From JAVBMU01 sp031551755 (GTDB taxonomy: Bacteria; Actinomycetota; Actinomycetes; Actinomycetales; Cellulomonadaceae): 64,000 bases of DNA. The stretch's first letter is position 1; every line of letters begins with the position of its first letter. This document shows, in pieces, positions 16,872-26,306 of this stretch. The DNA lies in contig JAVBNE010000096.1 in NCBI GenBank assembly GCA_031551755.1, positions 1 to 64,000 of the forward strand, given 5' to 3'. The translations under genes and the position numbers were made by a program. The notes beneath the pieces are model-generated. The model had not been told where the DNA came from. It did no database searches and saw only the letters and a program-made list of their open reading frames with translations.

Positions 16872-16887
16872 GGTGAATATAGTCACG
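16872..16887 (+). promoter_or_regulatory. CRP/FNR-like dyad upstream of cydA
   Basis: GGTGA-ATATAG-TCACG (core GTGA at 16873-16876, TCAC at 16883-16886) fits the TGTGA-N6-TCACA pattern of CRP/FNR-family regulators. It lies about 130 bp upstream of the cydA start. In mycobacteria cydAB is controlled by a CRP homologue (established for that group). Here this is a pattern match only. Confidence 0.45.
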
Positions 16888-17017
16888 ATGTCACTCACTT
16901 GGTCACACGGCGTCAGCTCAATCGGCGAACATGGGCACAGTTCGGCTTCAACGTCCCAGTAGTAATCTCGGTTCCGACTTGCCCGTAAATCGCGGGCCGG
17001 CCCCCAGAGGAGCGCAC

Positions 17018-18550
17018 GTGGATGCACTAGCACTCGCGCGATGGCAGTTCGCTATCACGACGGTTTATCACTTCATCTTCGTCCCGCTCACGATTGGGCT
17101 GGCACCACTGGTCGCGATCATGCAGACCGCCTGGGTGCGCACCCGCAACGAGCGGTGGCTGAAGCTGACCAAGTTCTTCGGCAAGCTCTTGCTGATCAAC
17201 TTCGCGATCGGTGTCGTCACCGGCATCGTCCAGGAGTTCCAGTTCGGCATGAACTGGTCCGAGTACTCCCGCTTCGTCGGTGACATCTTCGGCGCCCCGC
17301 TCGCGATGGAAGCGCTGATCGCCTTCTTCATCGAATCGGTCTTCCTCGGTCTGTGGATCTTCGGCTGGGGCCGCATGTCCAAGCGCGTGCACCTGCTGAT
17401 GATCTGGATGGTCGCCATCTCGGTGAACATCTCGGCCCTCTTCATCATCGGCGCGAACTCCTTCATGCAGCACCCGGTCGGTGCGACGTACAACCCGGAG
17501 ACCGGCCGCGCCGAGATGAAGAGCATCGCTGAGGTGCTGACCAACTCGACGCTGTGGGCCGCGTTCCCGCACACGGTGGCCTCGGCCTTCCTGACCGCGG
17601 GCACCTTCGTCGCCGGTATCGCCGCCTGGTGGATGGTCCGCCTCGTCCGCACCAAGCGCGCGGAGAACGTCGAGATCGCCCGTGACGTCTACCGTCCCGC
17701 CATCACACTCGGCGTGATCGTCATGCTGATCGCCGGCCTCGGCGTCATCATCACCGGTGACATGCAGGCAAAGCTCATGTTCAAACAGCAGCCCATGAAG
17801 ATGGCCGCTGCGGAAGCCCTCTGTGAGGACTCACCGGACGGCGCACCGTTCTCGATCCTCGCCCTGGGCGACCTCTCCGACTCCTGTGAAGGCGTCAACC
17901 ACGTCTTGAGCATCCCTGGTGTGACCTCCTTCCTGGCCGAGAGCGACTTCAAGGCGCCACTCAAGGGTGTCGAAACCCTCCAGGAGGAATACGCCCAGCG
18001 CTACCCGGCCACCGACGCGCAGGGCCGTGTCATCGAGAACGCCGATGAGGTCAACTACGTGCCGAACCTGGCGCTGACCTACTGGAGCTTCCGCCTGATG
18101 ATCGGCTTGGGCATCGGTTCGGTCGCGCTCTCGCTGATGGCACTGTGGCTGACCCGCAAGGGCGCTGTCACCTCGAATAAGTGGTTCGCCCGCATCGGCA
18201 TCATCGCGATCCCGACGCCGTTCCTCGCCTGCGCCTTCGGCTGGATCTTCACCGAGATCGGCCGCCAGCCGTGGATCGTCGCACCGAATCCCTCGGGAAT
18301 CGATGAGATCCGCCTGCTCACCGAGCGCGGTGTCTCCACGGTGGTCTCACCTGGAGTCGTCCTGACCTCGATGATCGTCTTCACCCTCGTCTACGGCGCA
18401 CTCGCTGTGGCCTGGTACCGCCTCATGCACCGCTACACCGTCGAAGGCATCCCGCTGCAGGTCGCAGACGAGTCGCCGGAAGCACAGGGTGGCCCCAGTG
18501 CAGGTGGCGATGACGAGTCCGCCCACGCCCCCTTGACCTTCGCGTACTGA
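17018..18550 (+). CDS. cydA: Cytochrome bd ubiquinol/menaquinol oxidase subunit I
   Basis: The 510-residue membrane protein starts at a GTG at 17018 behind AGAGGAG (17006-17012). It carries the haem b595 ligand His18 in TTVYHFIFVPLTIG, the conserved GRQPWIV motif near residue 425 and about nine membrane segments. CydA binds all three haems and oxidises quinol. The Q-loop between the sixth and seventh membrane spans is of the short type. It is the first gene of cydABDC, with cydB 23 nt downstream. Confidence 0.97.
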   Translation: MDALALARWQFAITTVYHFIFVPLTIGLAPLVAIMQTAWVRTRNERWLKLTKFFGKLLLINFAIGVVTGIVQEFQFGMNWSEYSRFVGDIFGAPLAMEALIAFFIESVFLGLWIFGWGRMSKRVHLLMIWMVAISVNISALFIIGANSFMQHPVGATYNPETGRAEMKSIAEVLTNSTLWAAFPHTVASAFLTAGTFVAGIAAWWMVRLVRTKRAENVEIARDVYRPAITLGVIVMLIAGLGVIITGDMQAKLMFKQQPMKMAAAEALCEDSPDGAPFSILALGDLSDSCEGVNHVLSIPGVTSFLAESDFKAPLKGVETLQEEYAQRYPATDAQGRVIENADEVNYVPNLALTYWSFRLMIGLGIGSVALSLMALWLTRKGAVTSNKWFARIGIIAIPTPFLACAFGWIFTEIGRQPWIVAPNPSGIDEIRLLTERGVSTVVSPGVVLTSMIVFTLVYGALAVAWYRLMHRYTVEGIPLQVADESPEAQGGPSAGGDDESAHAPLTFAY

Positions 18551-18573
18551 CCGCGACGATTCTGGAGAACCCC

Positions 18574-19707
18574 ATGGAACTCAACATCCTCTGGTTCGTG
18601 TTGATCGCGGTCCTGTGGACCGGATATCTCGTCCTCGAAGGCTTCGACTTCGGTGTCGGCATGCTCCTCAAGATCTTGCCGACCAAGGACGACAAGGTGC
18701 AGCAGGAGAAGGAACGCCGCGTCCTCATCAACACCATCGGTCCGGTCTGGGACGGTAACCAGGTCTGGCTCCTCACGGCGGGTGGCGCCACCTTTGCCGC
18801 CTTCCCCCACTGGTATGCCACGCTCTTCTCCGGCTTCTACCTTCCGCTGCTGCTCATCCTGGTGGCCCTGATCTTCCGGGGTATGGCCTTCGAGTACCGC
18901 GGCAAGGCGCAGGGAGACGGCTGGCGCAGCCTGTGGGACTGGTGCATCGTGCTCGGCTCCTTCCTCCCCGCACTCCTGTGGGGCGTGGCCTTCGCCAACC
19001 TCGTCCGCGGCGTTCCGCTCGTGGCTGTCGACGGTGTCACGCAGTACGACGGCGGCTTCTTCAACTTGCTGAACCCGTTCGCTCTGCTGGGTGGCCTGTG
19101 CACCCTCTCGCTGTTCCTCATGCACGGTGCGGTGTACCTGACGCTCAAGACCGATGGCAAGATCCGCGAGCGTGCTCGCGCCTTCGCAACCAAAGCAGCC
19201 ATCGCCGCCGTGGTCATCGCGGGCGGCTGGGCGGTCTGGGCGCAGCTGGCCTACTCCGTGGCCTGGACCTGGATCGCCGTGCTGGTCGCGGCCCTGTGCC
19301 TGGTCGGAGTTGTCCTGACCACCGCCAAGGGCAAGGAAGGCCTGTCCTTCATCCTCTCGGCAGCGGTCATGCCGGCCGCCGTGACCCTGATCTTCGGCTC
19401 CATGTCGCCGAACGTCATGGTCGGCACCGACCCTGCGACCTCCCTGTCGATCGATGCCGCGTCCTCCACGAACACGACGCTCACGATCATGACCTGGGTC
19501 GCAGGCATCATGGTCCCGATCGTCCTGGCCTACACGGCCTGGGCCTACTGGACCTTCCGCTACCGGGTCACGTCCGCAGACATCCCAGCTTCGATCGCCC
19601 TCTCCCTCAAGAAGAAGGTCGGCGAGGCATTCGGTGGACCCAACGGAGCAGGTGCACTGGACCTCACCATCGCGGACACGCGGAGTAAGGCAAGCTCCGC
19701 CGGGTGA
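18574..19707 (+). CDS. cydB: Cytochrome bd oxidase subunit II
   Basis: The 377-residue protein begins MELNILWFVLIAVLWTGYLV and continues LEGFDFGVGML, then GPVWDGNQVWLLTAGGATFA, the signature of CydB. It has about nine membrane segments and pairs with CydA in the terminal oxidase that works at low oxygen. Its stop overlaps the GTG of cydD by 4 nt. Confidence 0.97.
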   Translation: MELNILWFVLIAVLWTGYLVLEGFDFGVGMLLKILPTKDDKVQQEKERRVLINTIGPVWDGNQVWLLTAGGATFAAFPHWYATLFSGFYLPLLLILVALIFRGMAFEYRGKAQGDGWRSLWDWCIVLGSFLPALLWGVAFANLVRGVPLVAVDGVTQYDGGFFNLLNPFALLGGLCTLSLFLMHGAVYLTLKTDGKIRERARAFATKAAIAAVVIAGGWAVWAQLAYSVAWTWIAVLVAALCLVGVVLTTAKGKEGLSFILSAAVMPAAVTLIFGSMSPNVMVGTDPATSLSIDAASSTNTTLTIMTWVAGIMVPIVLAYTAWAYWTFRYRVTSADIPASIALSLKKKVGEAFGGPNGAGALDLTIADTRSKASSAG

Positions 19708-21404
19708 AGCCGCTTGACCCGCGGCTTCTCCGCCAAGCGAAAGCAGCCCGAGGGTACGTGGTGATGACGGCCGTTCTCGGCCTCATCACCACGGCCCTCG
19801 TGGTCGCTCAAGCCCTCCTCATCGCATCGATCCTCGCGCCAGCAGTCAACGGCACGGCGGGTCTGACCGACGTCACCGATCCCCTCTGGGCACTCGGTGG
19901 CGTCGTCGTCGTGCGGATGCTCTCCTCCTGGGCCCAGGAACGGCTCGCCATGCGCGCAGCCGCCCGGACCATCGCGGACCTCCGCGAACAGGTCGTCACC
20001 CACTCCGTCTCCCTCGGACCCCGCTGGCTCGCCGGGGGACGAGGCCCGGAGGTCGCGACCCTGGCCACCCGCGGCCTCGACGCCCTCGAGCCCTATCTGG
20101 TGCGCTATCTGCCCCAACTACTCCTGGCCGCGACCGTGACGCCGGCGACTCTGGCGGTCGTCCTCAAGCTCGACTGGGTGTCGGCCCTCATCATCGTCAT
20201 CACCATCCCACTCGTGCCGATGTTCATGATCCTGATCGGCCAGCTGACCGTCGGCACCTCCGAACGACGACTGAAGGTAATGGAACGTCTCGGCGCTCAG
20301 GTCCTCGACCTGCTGGCCGGGCTGTCCACGCTGCGCGCCTTCGGCCGCGAGATCGGCCCGCAGAAGCGTGTGCGGGCTTTGGGCGAAGCCAACCGCCGAG
20401 CGACCATGGGGACCCTGCGAGTCGCCTTCCTTTCGGGGGCGGTACTGGAACTACTCACCACGCTCTCGGTGGCGCTCGTCGCCGTGACCGTCGGCCTTCG
20501 ACTGCTCGCCGGCAACATGGAACTCGAGCCTGCCCTCGCCATCCTGATCCTCGCCCCAGAGGTTTACCTCCCGCTGCGCCAGGTCGGCATGCATTTCCAC
20601 GCCAGCACCGACGGCATCGCGGCGGCCAATAGGGTCTTCGAAATCCTCGATGAGCCCGCCCCCCCGGCCGGGACGGCCACCTGCCCGCCGTTGGCGGGAG
20701 CCACCATCGACTTCCGCGGCGTCAGCGTCCTCGCCGGTGACCGTGGCGTGCATGCACCATCCGGCCTCACCTGGACGGTACCCATCGGTGACGGGTCCGG
20801 CACCGGACGGGTGATCGCGCTCACCGGCCCGAGCGGTGTCGGCAAGACCACTTCCGCTCAAGTCCTGCTCGGCCTGATCCGCCCCGATGCCGGGACCGTC
20901 ACTCTGACCGGCAGGGACGGCGCCCCGGTCAATCTCACCGACCTCGACCTGGCCACCTTCTGGCCACAGCTCGCCTGGGTTCCTCAGCGACCCGCGCTCC
21001 CGCCCGGGACACTGCGCGACGTCGTCACTGCCGGCACCCAGGTCACCGACGACGCCCTCAACCGGGCCGCCCGCACCACCGGCCTCGATGACGTCGTGGC
21101 ATGGCTGTCGAACGGTTGGCAAACACCCATCGGCCGCGACGGGACAGGTTTGAGTGTCGGCCAACGCCAACGAGTCGCCCTCACCAGCGCACTCCTCGCC
21201 GACCCACGCCAGGTTCCGCTGGTGATCCTCGACGAGCCCACCGCTCACCTCGACGCCCGCTCCGAACAGGTGGTACTCGACTCCGTTCGCGCCTGGCGTG
21301 CGGAAGGGCGCACCGTGGTGGTTATCGCCCACCGCGCCTCCCTGGTCCGGTTGGCCGACGAAGTGATCGAGCTGTCCAGCGCGTTAGTCGAGGTGAGCGC
21401 ATGA
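19704..21404 (+). CDS. cydD: Heterodimeric ABC transporter subunit CydD
   Basis: The 566-residue ABC exporter half starts at a GTG overlapping the cydB stop. It has six N-terminal membrane segments, Walker A GPSGVGKTT, signature LSVGQRQRVALTSAL and Walker B LVILDEPTAHLD. CydDC moves glutathione/cysteine or haem-related compounds and is needed to assemble cytochrome bd. It overlaps cydC by 4 nt. Confidence 0.94.
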   Translation: MKPLDPRLLRQAKAARGYVVMTAVLGLITTALVVAQALLIASILAPAVNGTAGLTDVTDPLWALGGVVVVRMLSSWAQERLAMRAAARTIADLREQVVTHSVSLGPRWLAGGRGPEVATLATRGLDALEPYLVRYLPQLLLAATVTPATLAVVLKLDWVSALIIVITIPLVPMFMILIGQLTVGTSERRLKVMERLGAQVLDLLAGLSTLRAFGREIGPQKRVRALGEANRRATMGTLRVAFLSGAVLELLTTLSVALVAVTVGLRLLAGNMELEPALAILILAPEVYLPLRQVGMHFHASTDGIAAANRVFEILDEPAPPAGTATCPPLAGATIDFRGVSVLAGDRGVHAPSGLTWTVPIGDGSGTGRVIALTGPSGVGKTTSAQVLLGLIRPDAGTVTLTGRDGAPVNLTDLDLATFWPQLAWVPQRPALPPGTLRDVVTAGTQVTDDALNRAARTTGLDDVVAWLSNGWQTPIGRDGTGLSVGQRQRVALTSALLADPRQVPLVILDEPTAHLDARSEQVVLDSVRAWRAEGRTVVVIAHRASLVRLADEVIELSSALVEVSA

Positions 21405-23233
21405 GCGGCCGCATGCAACGCCTTTCGTCCGACCCACTGGTCCGGGCGATCAGGCTGCTCGACGTCCGGTGGAGGGCGGTCGCCAAGGCGATCGGCCTCG
21501 GCTCACTTGCCCTCGGCAGCGCCGTCGCCCTCACCGCCGTCTCGGCCTGGCTGATCGCGCGCGCCTCCCAAATGCCCCCCGTTGGCCAGGTCTCCGTGGC
21601 GACCGTGGCGGTGCGGGCGTTCGGCACCTCTCGCGGGGTGTTCCGCTACCTCGAGCGGCTGGCCTCCCACGATGTTGCCCTGCGCGGCATGTCGGCGCTG
21701 CGCACCAACCTGTACAGCGCACTCGCCACCGGCCGGCCCCAGGCGCTCATGCGCGTCCGCCGTGGCGATCTGCTCGCTCGCGTCGGTACCGATGTCGACG
21801 CAGTGGGCGACCTCGTGGTCCGGGCGCTGATTCCCACTGGCGTCGCCGTGGTGATCTCCGCCGGGTCGGTGGTGTTGGTGGGGGCGTTCCTGCCGATGGC
21901 CGGTGTTGCGTTGGCCGTCTGCCTGCTCGTGGCCGGAGTCCTCGCACCGTGTCTCTCGGCCCGAGCCGCACGCACGGTCGAAGCTCGGGGTGCGTCGGCT
22001 CGCTCCCTCATGAGCGCCACCGCATTGGAGATCCTGGAGTCGGGTGGGCCGCTGGTCGTTTCCGGCCGGATGACGGCCGCTGTCGATACCCTGCGCAGGG
22101 CTGACCGAGATCTGGCTGGTGTGGCGGTGGCCGGCGGACGGATCGGCGGGTTGTCCGCCGCCTTGAACACCGGAGCCATGGGACTGGCCGTCATCTGCTC
22201 GCTGGTCCTCGGCGTCCCGGCACTCGCCACCGGCTCCTTGGCACCGGTCGAGCTCGCGGTGATCGCGCTCACCCCGCTGGCTGCCTTCGAGGCGGCCGGC
22301 GCGCTACCGGCCGCTGCAGTGCAGCTGCGCCGCTCACGTGAGTCGGCGGAACGGATCATGGCGTTGGTCGATGACACGCGGGGTCCTTCCATGACTCAAC
22401 CTCCGCAGCCCACCACGGACGAGGCTCCCGAAGCAGACCCCCCTGTCGAGACGTTGGTGGGCGCCGACCGCGCCCCGGACGGCACGTTCGAGATCGAGCT
22501 GCGCGATGTTGACTGCGGCTGGGGCGAGCGGGCCGTCCTGACTAACGTGTCGCTGACTGTCACCCGCGGCCGCGCGGTCGCGCTCGTCGGCCCTTCCGGC
22601 ATCGGCAAGACCACATTGCTGATGACGGCCGCCGGGCTCATCCCGGCCCTCCGGGGCGAGGTCCTGGCAGACCAGGCGCCGATCGCCGATCGGGCCTCGC
22701 ACGATCTCGCCCGACAGGTCGCCTTCATCGCCGAGGACGCGCATGTCTTCGCGACCAGCGTCCTGGAGAACCTGCGCGTCGCACGCGGCACCACGACGCC
22801 GGAAGAGGCGACCGCGGCGCTCACCGCGACAGGCCTGGGCGACTGGCTGGCCGCGCTCCCCGACGGGCTCGACACCGAACTCGGGCAGGATGCCACCACG
22901 ATCTCCGGTGGCGAACGGCGACGCCTGCTCATCGCCCGGGCCTTGGTGGCGCCCGCAGAGCTACTGCTCATCGACGAACCGGCCGAACACCTCGACCCGG
23001 CCACAGCCGATGCCCTGATCAGCCACTTAGTCGAGCTGACCCATGCCGGGCAACGCGGCATCGCGGTGGCCACGCACCGACTCACCGCCCTCGATCAGAT
23101 GGACGAAGTGATTCTGCTCGGCGTCGGGGAACAATCCGGTGACCCTGCTCGCGTACTCGCCCGGGGTACCCATTCCGAACTCTTAGAACTGCCCGAGTAC
23201 CGCTGGGCACTCGAACAGGAAGCAACGGTCTAA
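21401..23233 (+). CDS. cydC: Heterodimeric ABC transporter subunit CydC
   Basis: The 610-residue partner of CydD starts at an ATG at 21401 (MSGRMQRLSSDPLVRAIRLL), inside the cydD stop. It has six membrane segments, Walker A GPSGIGKTT, signature ISGGERRRLLIARAL and Walker B LLLIDEPAEHLD. Both halves of this pair have intact ATPase motifs. Its stop overlaps that of the convergent gene at 23230 by 4 nt. Confidence 0.94.
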   Translation: MSGRMQRLSSDPLVRAIRLLDVRWRAVAKAIGLGSLALGSAVALTAVSAWLIARASQMPPVGQVSVATVAVRAFGTSRGVFRYLERLASHDVALRGMSALRTNLYSALATGRPQALMRVRRGDLLARVGTDVDAVGDLVVRALIPTGVAVVISAGSVVLVGAFLPMAGVALAVCLLVAGVLAPCLSARAARTVEARGASARSLMSATALEILESGGPLVVSGRMTAAVDTLRRADRDLAGVAVAGGRIGGLSAALNTGAMGLAVICSLVLGVPALATGSLAPVELAVIALTPLAAFEAAGALPAAAVQLRRSRESAERIMALVDDTRGPSMTQPPQPTTDEAPEADPPVETLVGADRAPDGTFEIELRDVDCGWGERAVLTNVSLTVTRGRAVALVGPSGIGKTTLLMTAAGLIPALRGEVLADQAPIADRASHDLARQVAFIAEDAHVFATSVLENLRVARGTTTPEEATAALTATGLGDWLAALPDGLDTELGQDATTISGGERRRLLIARALVAPAELLLIDEPAEHLDPATADALISHLVELTHAGQRGIAVATHRLTALDQMDEVILLGVGEQSGDPARVLARGTHSELLELPEYRWALEQEATV

Positions 23234-23703
23234 CTGTTGTCGACGGTCGTCCGGTCGCCCAGGTCGAGCCGGGCGACCGCCTGGTCGAAGGCATCGAGCC
23301 GCTCCGGGCAGTAGATCTCGATGATCAGCCGTTCACCGGCGAGCAGCCGAGGGTCGATCACCGACGGCCGGATACCCGGCCCGGCCGCCCCGTTGAGTGC
23401 GCCCAAACCGGAACCGTCCCCCGGGATGGCGCCTGTGCACAGCACCCCACCCTCGGCTCCGAGCCTGTTCTCGATCGCCTGAGCGCTGACGCCCGTCACC
23501 CCCATCGCCACCAAACCCGCTTCCAGCTCTTGAGCCCTCTGCTGGGCCATAGCGCTGTCCTGTCGGGACTCACGGTCGAGGAACTGCACCGTGAGGACGG
23601 CCCCGATACCCAACAACAGCAGGACGGCGGCGGTCACCACCACCCAACGACTCCGCCGCTGACCGCCGGAACGCTCAGCTCGGCTCTCTGATACCGCGGT
23701 CAT
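23230..23703 (-). CDS. Membrane-anchored protein of unknown function
   Basis: The 157-residue protein has a basic start, one membrane segment (WVVVTAAVLLLLGIGAVLTV, residues ~20-39) and an extracellular domain of about 115 residues with two cysteines (GGVLCTGAIPG and IIEIYCPERLD) that could form a disulfide. It is translated after the permease, with a 4-nt overlap (ATGA), so the two may work together. No known domain is recognised. Confidence 0.7.
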   Translation of the reverse strand: MTAVSESRAERSGGQRRSRWVVVTAAVLLLLGIGAVLTVQFLDRESRQDSAMAQQRAQELEAGLVAMGVTGVSAQAIENRLGAEGGVLCTGAIPGDGSGLGALNGAAGPGIRPSVIDPRLLAGERLIIEIYCPERLDAFDQAVARLDLGDRTTVDNS

Positions 23704-25223
23704 GTTCCACCACCTTTACCGAGATCGACATCCGATCCGTCGTCCATCACGCGACCGCCGTCAGTGGCTTTCCTGCCATCAGTCTCCCCGTCGACGACCC
23801 CCGAACGCCAGCTCGGTCTTCTCAAGAGGTAGAGCAGCCCGGGGATCACCAGGCCGATGACGATCAATCCCCCGGCGACGATGAGGAGATAGATCCACAC
23901 ATTTCCGTTGGAGAACTGCGCGGGCGGGACGAACCCGATGAACATGGCCGCGGCCGACGCCGCGATCCCGACCACGCACAGGACCCGGAGGGCAGGTGCG
24001 CGGTAGCCGCGGGGATGGTCGGGGGCGACCTTGCGCAGCCGGATGGCGGTCCAGAAGAGCAGGAGGTACATGATCAGGTACACCTGCGTGGTGATGACCG
24101 AGAAGATCCAGTAGGTGCTCGAGACATCCGGGATGAAGGCGTAGAGCAGCGCAATGATCGTGGTCAGCACCCCTTGGGACACCAAGATGTTCCGTTGCAC
24201 GCCGTGGGCGTTCAACCGCTGCAGGAACAGCGGCAGGTAGCCCTCCTCCCGGCCGACTGTCAGGAGCCCCTTGGACGGCCCGGCGAGCCAAGTGAGCATG
24301 CCCCCCAAAGCCGCCGCGATCAGCATCAGCCCCAGAATCGGCGTCAGCCAGCGCACGCCGAATCCGGCGAAGAAGGCGTCGAAGGCTTGCATGACGCCGG
24401 CCGTCAAACTGAGGTCGGTGGCGGGAATGACCCAACTGATCGCCAGGGCCGGCAGGATGAAGATCACCAGGACCAGCCCAATCGCCAGGAACATCGCTCG
24501 CGGGAACTCGACCGATGGACGGCGCAGGCTGGTCACGTGCACGGCGTTCATCTCCATGCCCGCATAGGACAAGAAGTTGTTCACGATCAGCACGAGTGAG
24601 GCCAGCCCGGTCCAGACTGGCAGGATGTGGTCACTGTCCATGGGCGCGGCGGACGCATTCCCTTGTCCCAGGAAGACAATCCCGAGCACGACCAGGAGTG
24701 CTGCGGGCACCAGGGTGCCGATCACCAAGCCGATGCTGGACAGTCCCGCGACCGTCTTCGTCCCCCGCGACGAGACCCACACACCGACCCAAAACAGAGT
24801 GACAATCACGATGGCGACGTAGGTGCCGTTATTTGCCAGTGCGGGGTTGATGACGTAGGCCAGGGTGCTGGCCACGTAGGCGAGCAGGCTCGGGTAGTAG
24901 AAGATCGTCATCGCGAACTGGCACCAGACCGCGAGGAATCCCGCGGGTTTGGAGATTCCCTCGGCGACCCACCGGTAGATTCCGCCGGACCAGCCCGAGG
25001 CCAACTCGGCCGAAACCAAGGACGTCGGCAGCAGGAAGAGCAGGGCGGGCACGATGTAGAGGAAGACAGCCGCCAAGCCGTAGACCGCCATCGTCGGAGC
25101 CGCGCGCAAACTCGCCACCGATGAGGTAATCATGAAGGCAAGCGTGAGCCATGTGATGGCCTTACTCGGCCCACGGACCCCGACCGTCGGAGCCTGGACG
25201 GCCCGATCGCCGCTACTGGTCAT
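23700..25223 (-). CDS. APC-superfamily amino acid permease
   Basis: The 507-residue protein starts at an ATG at 25223 (MTSSGDRAVQAP) behind GAGGGGG; an upstream ATG at 25271 has no such site. About 12 membrane segments are visible, with GLAAVFLYIVPALLFLLPTS and ELASGWSGGIYRWVAEG, the early helices of the glutamate:GABA antiporter (GadC-like) branch, and a C-terminal hydrophilic tail rich in Asp and Gly. The substrate cannot be told. It is co-transcribed with the small membrane protein downstream. Confidence 0.85.
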   Translation of the reverse strand: MTSSGDRAVQAPTVGVRGPSKAITWLTLAFMITSSVASLRAAPTMAVYGLAAVFLYIVPALLFLLPTSLVSAELASGWSGGIYRWVAEGISKPAGFLAVWCQFAMTIFYYPSLLAYVASTLAYVINPALANNGTYVAIVIVTLFWVGVWVSSRGTKTVAGLSSIGLVIGTLVPAALLVVLGIVFLGQGNASAAPMDSDHILPVWTGLASLVLIVNNFLSYAGMEMNAVHVTSLRRPSVEFPRAMFLAIGLVLVIFILPALAISWVIPATDLSLTAGVMQAFDAFFAGFGVRWLTPILGLMLIAAALGGMLTWLAGPSKGLLTVGREEGYLPLFLQRLNAHGVQRNILVSQGVLTTIIALLYAFIPDVSSTYWIFSVITTQVYLIMYLLLFWTAIRLRKVAPDHPRGYRAPALRVLCVVGIAASAAAMFIGFVPPAQFSNGNVWIYLLIVAGGLIVIGLVIPGLLYLLRRPSWRSGVVDGETDGRKATDGGRVMDDGSDVDLGKGGGT

Positions 25224-25310
25224 TGTGCCCCCTCGCCCGGAACTCCAGGTCAGCGTGCCTCGACTACGCATCGTTCACCACTGAGCGCACCCTTGGCCGG
25301 ACCAAGATGG

Positions 25311-26306
25311 CTACCACCGGGCGTTGCGCGGGCGCGGCTGACAGACCGGACACGTATAAGAGGAGCGGTTCATGAACTCGTCTCGGCGGACCATCGCGCC
25401 GCAAGCTGGGCAAGGCTCCCCCGCGCGACCGTAAACGGCCAATGAGCGAGAGAAGTAGCCCGACTGGCCGTCAACATCGACGTACAGCGCGTCGAAACTC
25501 GTGCCACCCTGCGCGAGCGCTTCGGTCATAACCTCGGTGGCAGCCGTCAGCACCCGGTGCGCTTCGGCCCGGCGCAGCGTGTCGGTCGGCCTGGCGTAGT
25601 GCAGGCGCGCCCGCCAGAGTGCCTCGTCCGCGTAGATGTTCCCGATCCCCGAAACCACCCGCTGGTCCAGCAAGGCCCGTTTGATCCCCGTGCGACGGCT
25701 GCGTATGGCCGCGACGACGTCGTCCACACCGATGGCCGGGTCGAGGAGGTCGCGCGCGATGTGGGCCACCGGTTCCGGCAGGGCCTCGACCGCGGAACCC
25801 AGACCACCCGGTGCGCCGTCGAGAGTCGGCACGAGATCTTGCACGGAGAGGTGCCCGAAGGTGCGTTGATCGACGAAGTCCAAGGCGAGCGGTCCCTCCA
25901 ACACGAGCCGGACACGAAGGTGCGGCACTCGCTCCGCGTCATCGCCGCCGGAGCGAACGATCAGCTGCCCGGACATGCCCAGATGCGCGAGCAGGGCCGC
26001 CGCGGGGTCTGCGACGGGCGGCGACGGCGACCATAGACTTGGGGTGTTCGCGGCGGCGGGAGACACCGACTCGGGCGTCACCCACTCAGGCGCCGTCGGG
26101 TCCGCCAGCGGCAACCACAAGAATTTTCCCCGCCGCACCACCGCGGACAACTCACGGCCTACCAGCTGATCCCGGAAGGAGGCCGGACCACCCACATGCC
26201 GGCGCACGCTGTAGTCGCGCAGCACCTGCACGTCGGTGACGGCGCGCCCGAGGACGTGTCGACTCAGACCTTCCCGGACGGTTTCGACCTCCGGGAGTTC
26301 AGGCAC
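25311..26306 (-). CDS. mutM: Formamidopyrimidine-DNA glycosylase MutM/Fpg
   Basis: The 331-residue enzyme removes 8-oxoguanine. It starts at a GTG at 26306 so that the catalytic Pro2 and Glu3 follow directly (PELPEVETVREGL); it has the DNA-binding Lys in RRGKFLWLPL, HLGMSGQLIV and the C-terminal zinc finger with CPACG and CPVCQ. It is about 45 residues longer than common Fpg because of an insert (about residues 64-103) between KFLWLPL and LLAHLGMSG. It overlaps the rnc end by 8 nt. Confidence 0.94.
   Translation of the reverse strand: MPELPEVETVREGLSRHVLGRAVTDVQVLRDYSVRRHVGGPASFRDQLVGRELSAVVRRGKFLWLPLADPTAPEWVTPESVSPAAANTPSLWSPSPPVADPAAALLAHLGMSGQLIVRSGGDDAERVPHLRVRLVLEGPLALDFVDQRTFGHLSVQDLVPTLDGAPGGLGSAVEALPEPVAHIARDLLDPAIGVDDVVAAIRSRRTGIKRALLDQRVVSGIGNIYADEALWRARLHYARPTDTLRRAEAHRVLTAATEVMTEALAQGGTSFDALYVDVDGQSGYFSRSLAVYGRAGEPCPACGAMVRRDEFMNRSSYTCPVCQPRPRNARW

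Larger units (their letters stand above)
16518..17017. promoter_or_regulatory. Divergent control region between rne and cydABDC (500 bp)
   Basis: No gene is visible here. It holds, from left to right, the rne leader, a 17-bp tandem repeat (16656-16689), a 13-bp perfect inverted repeat (16788-16819) and a CRP/FNR-like dyad (16872-16887), then the cydA ribosome site. The rne side forms an unusually long leader or intergenic space, which fits the known autoregulation of RNase E mRNAs in other bacteria; whether that applies here is inference. Confidence 0.5.
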
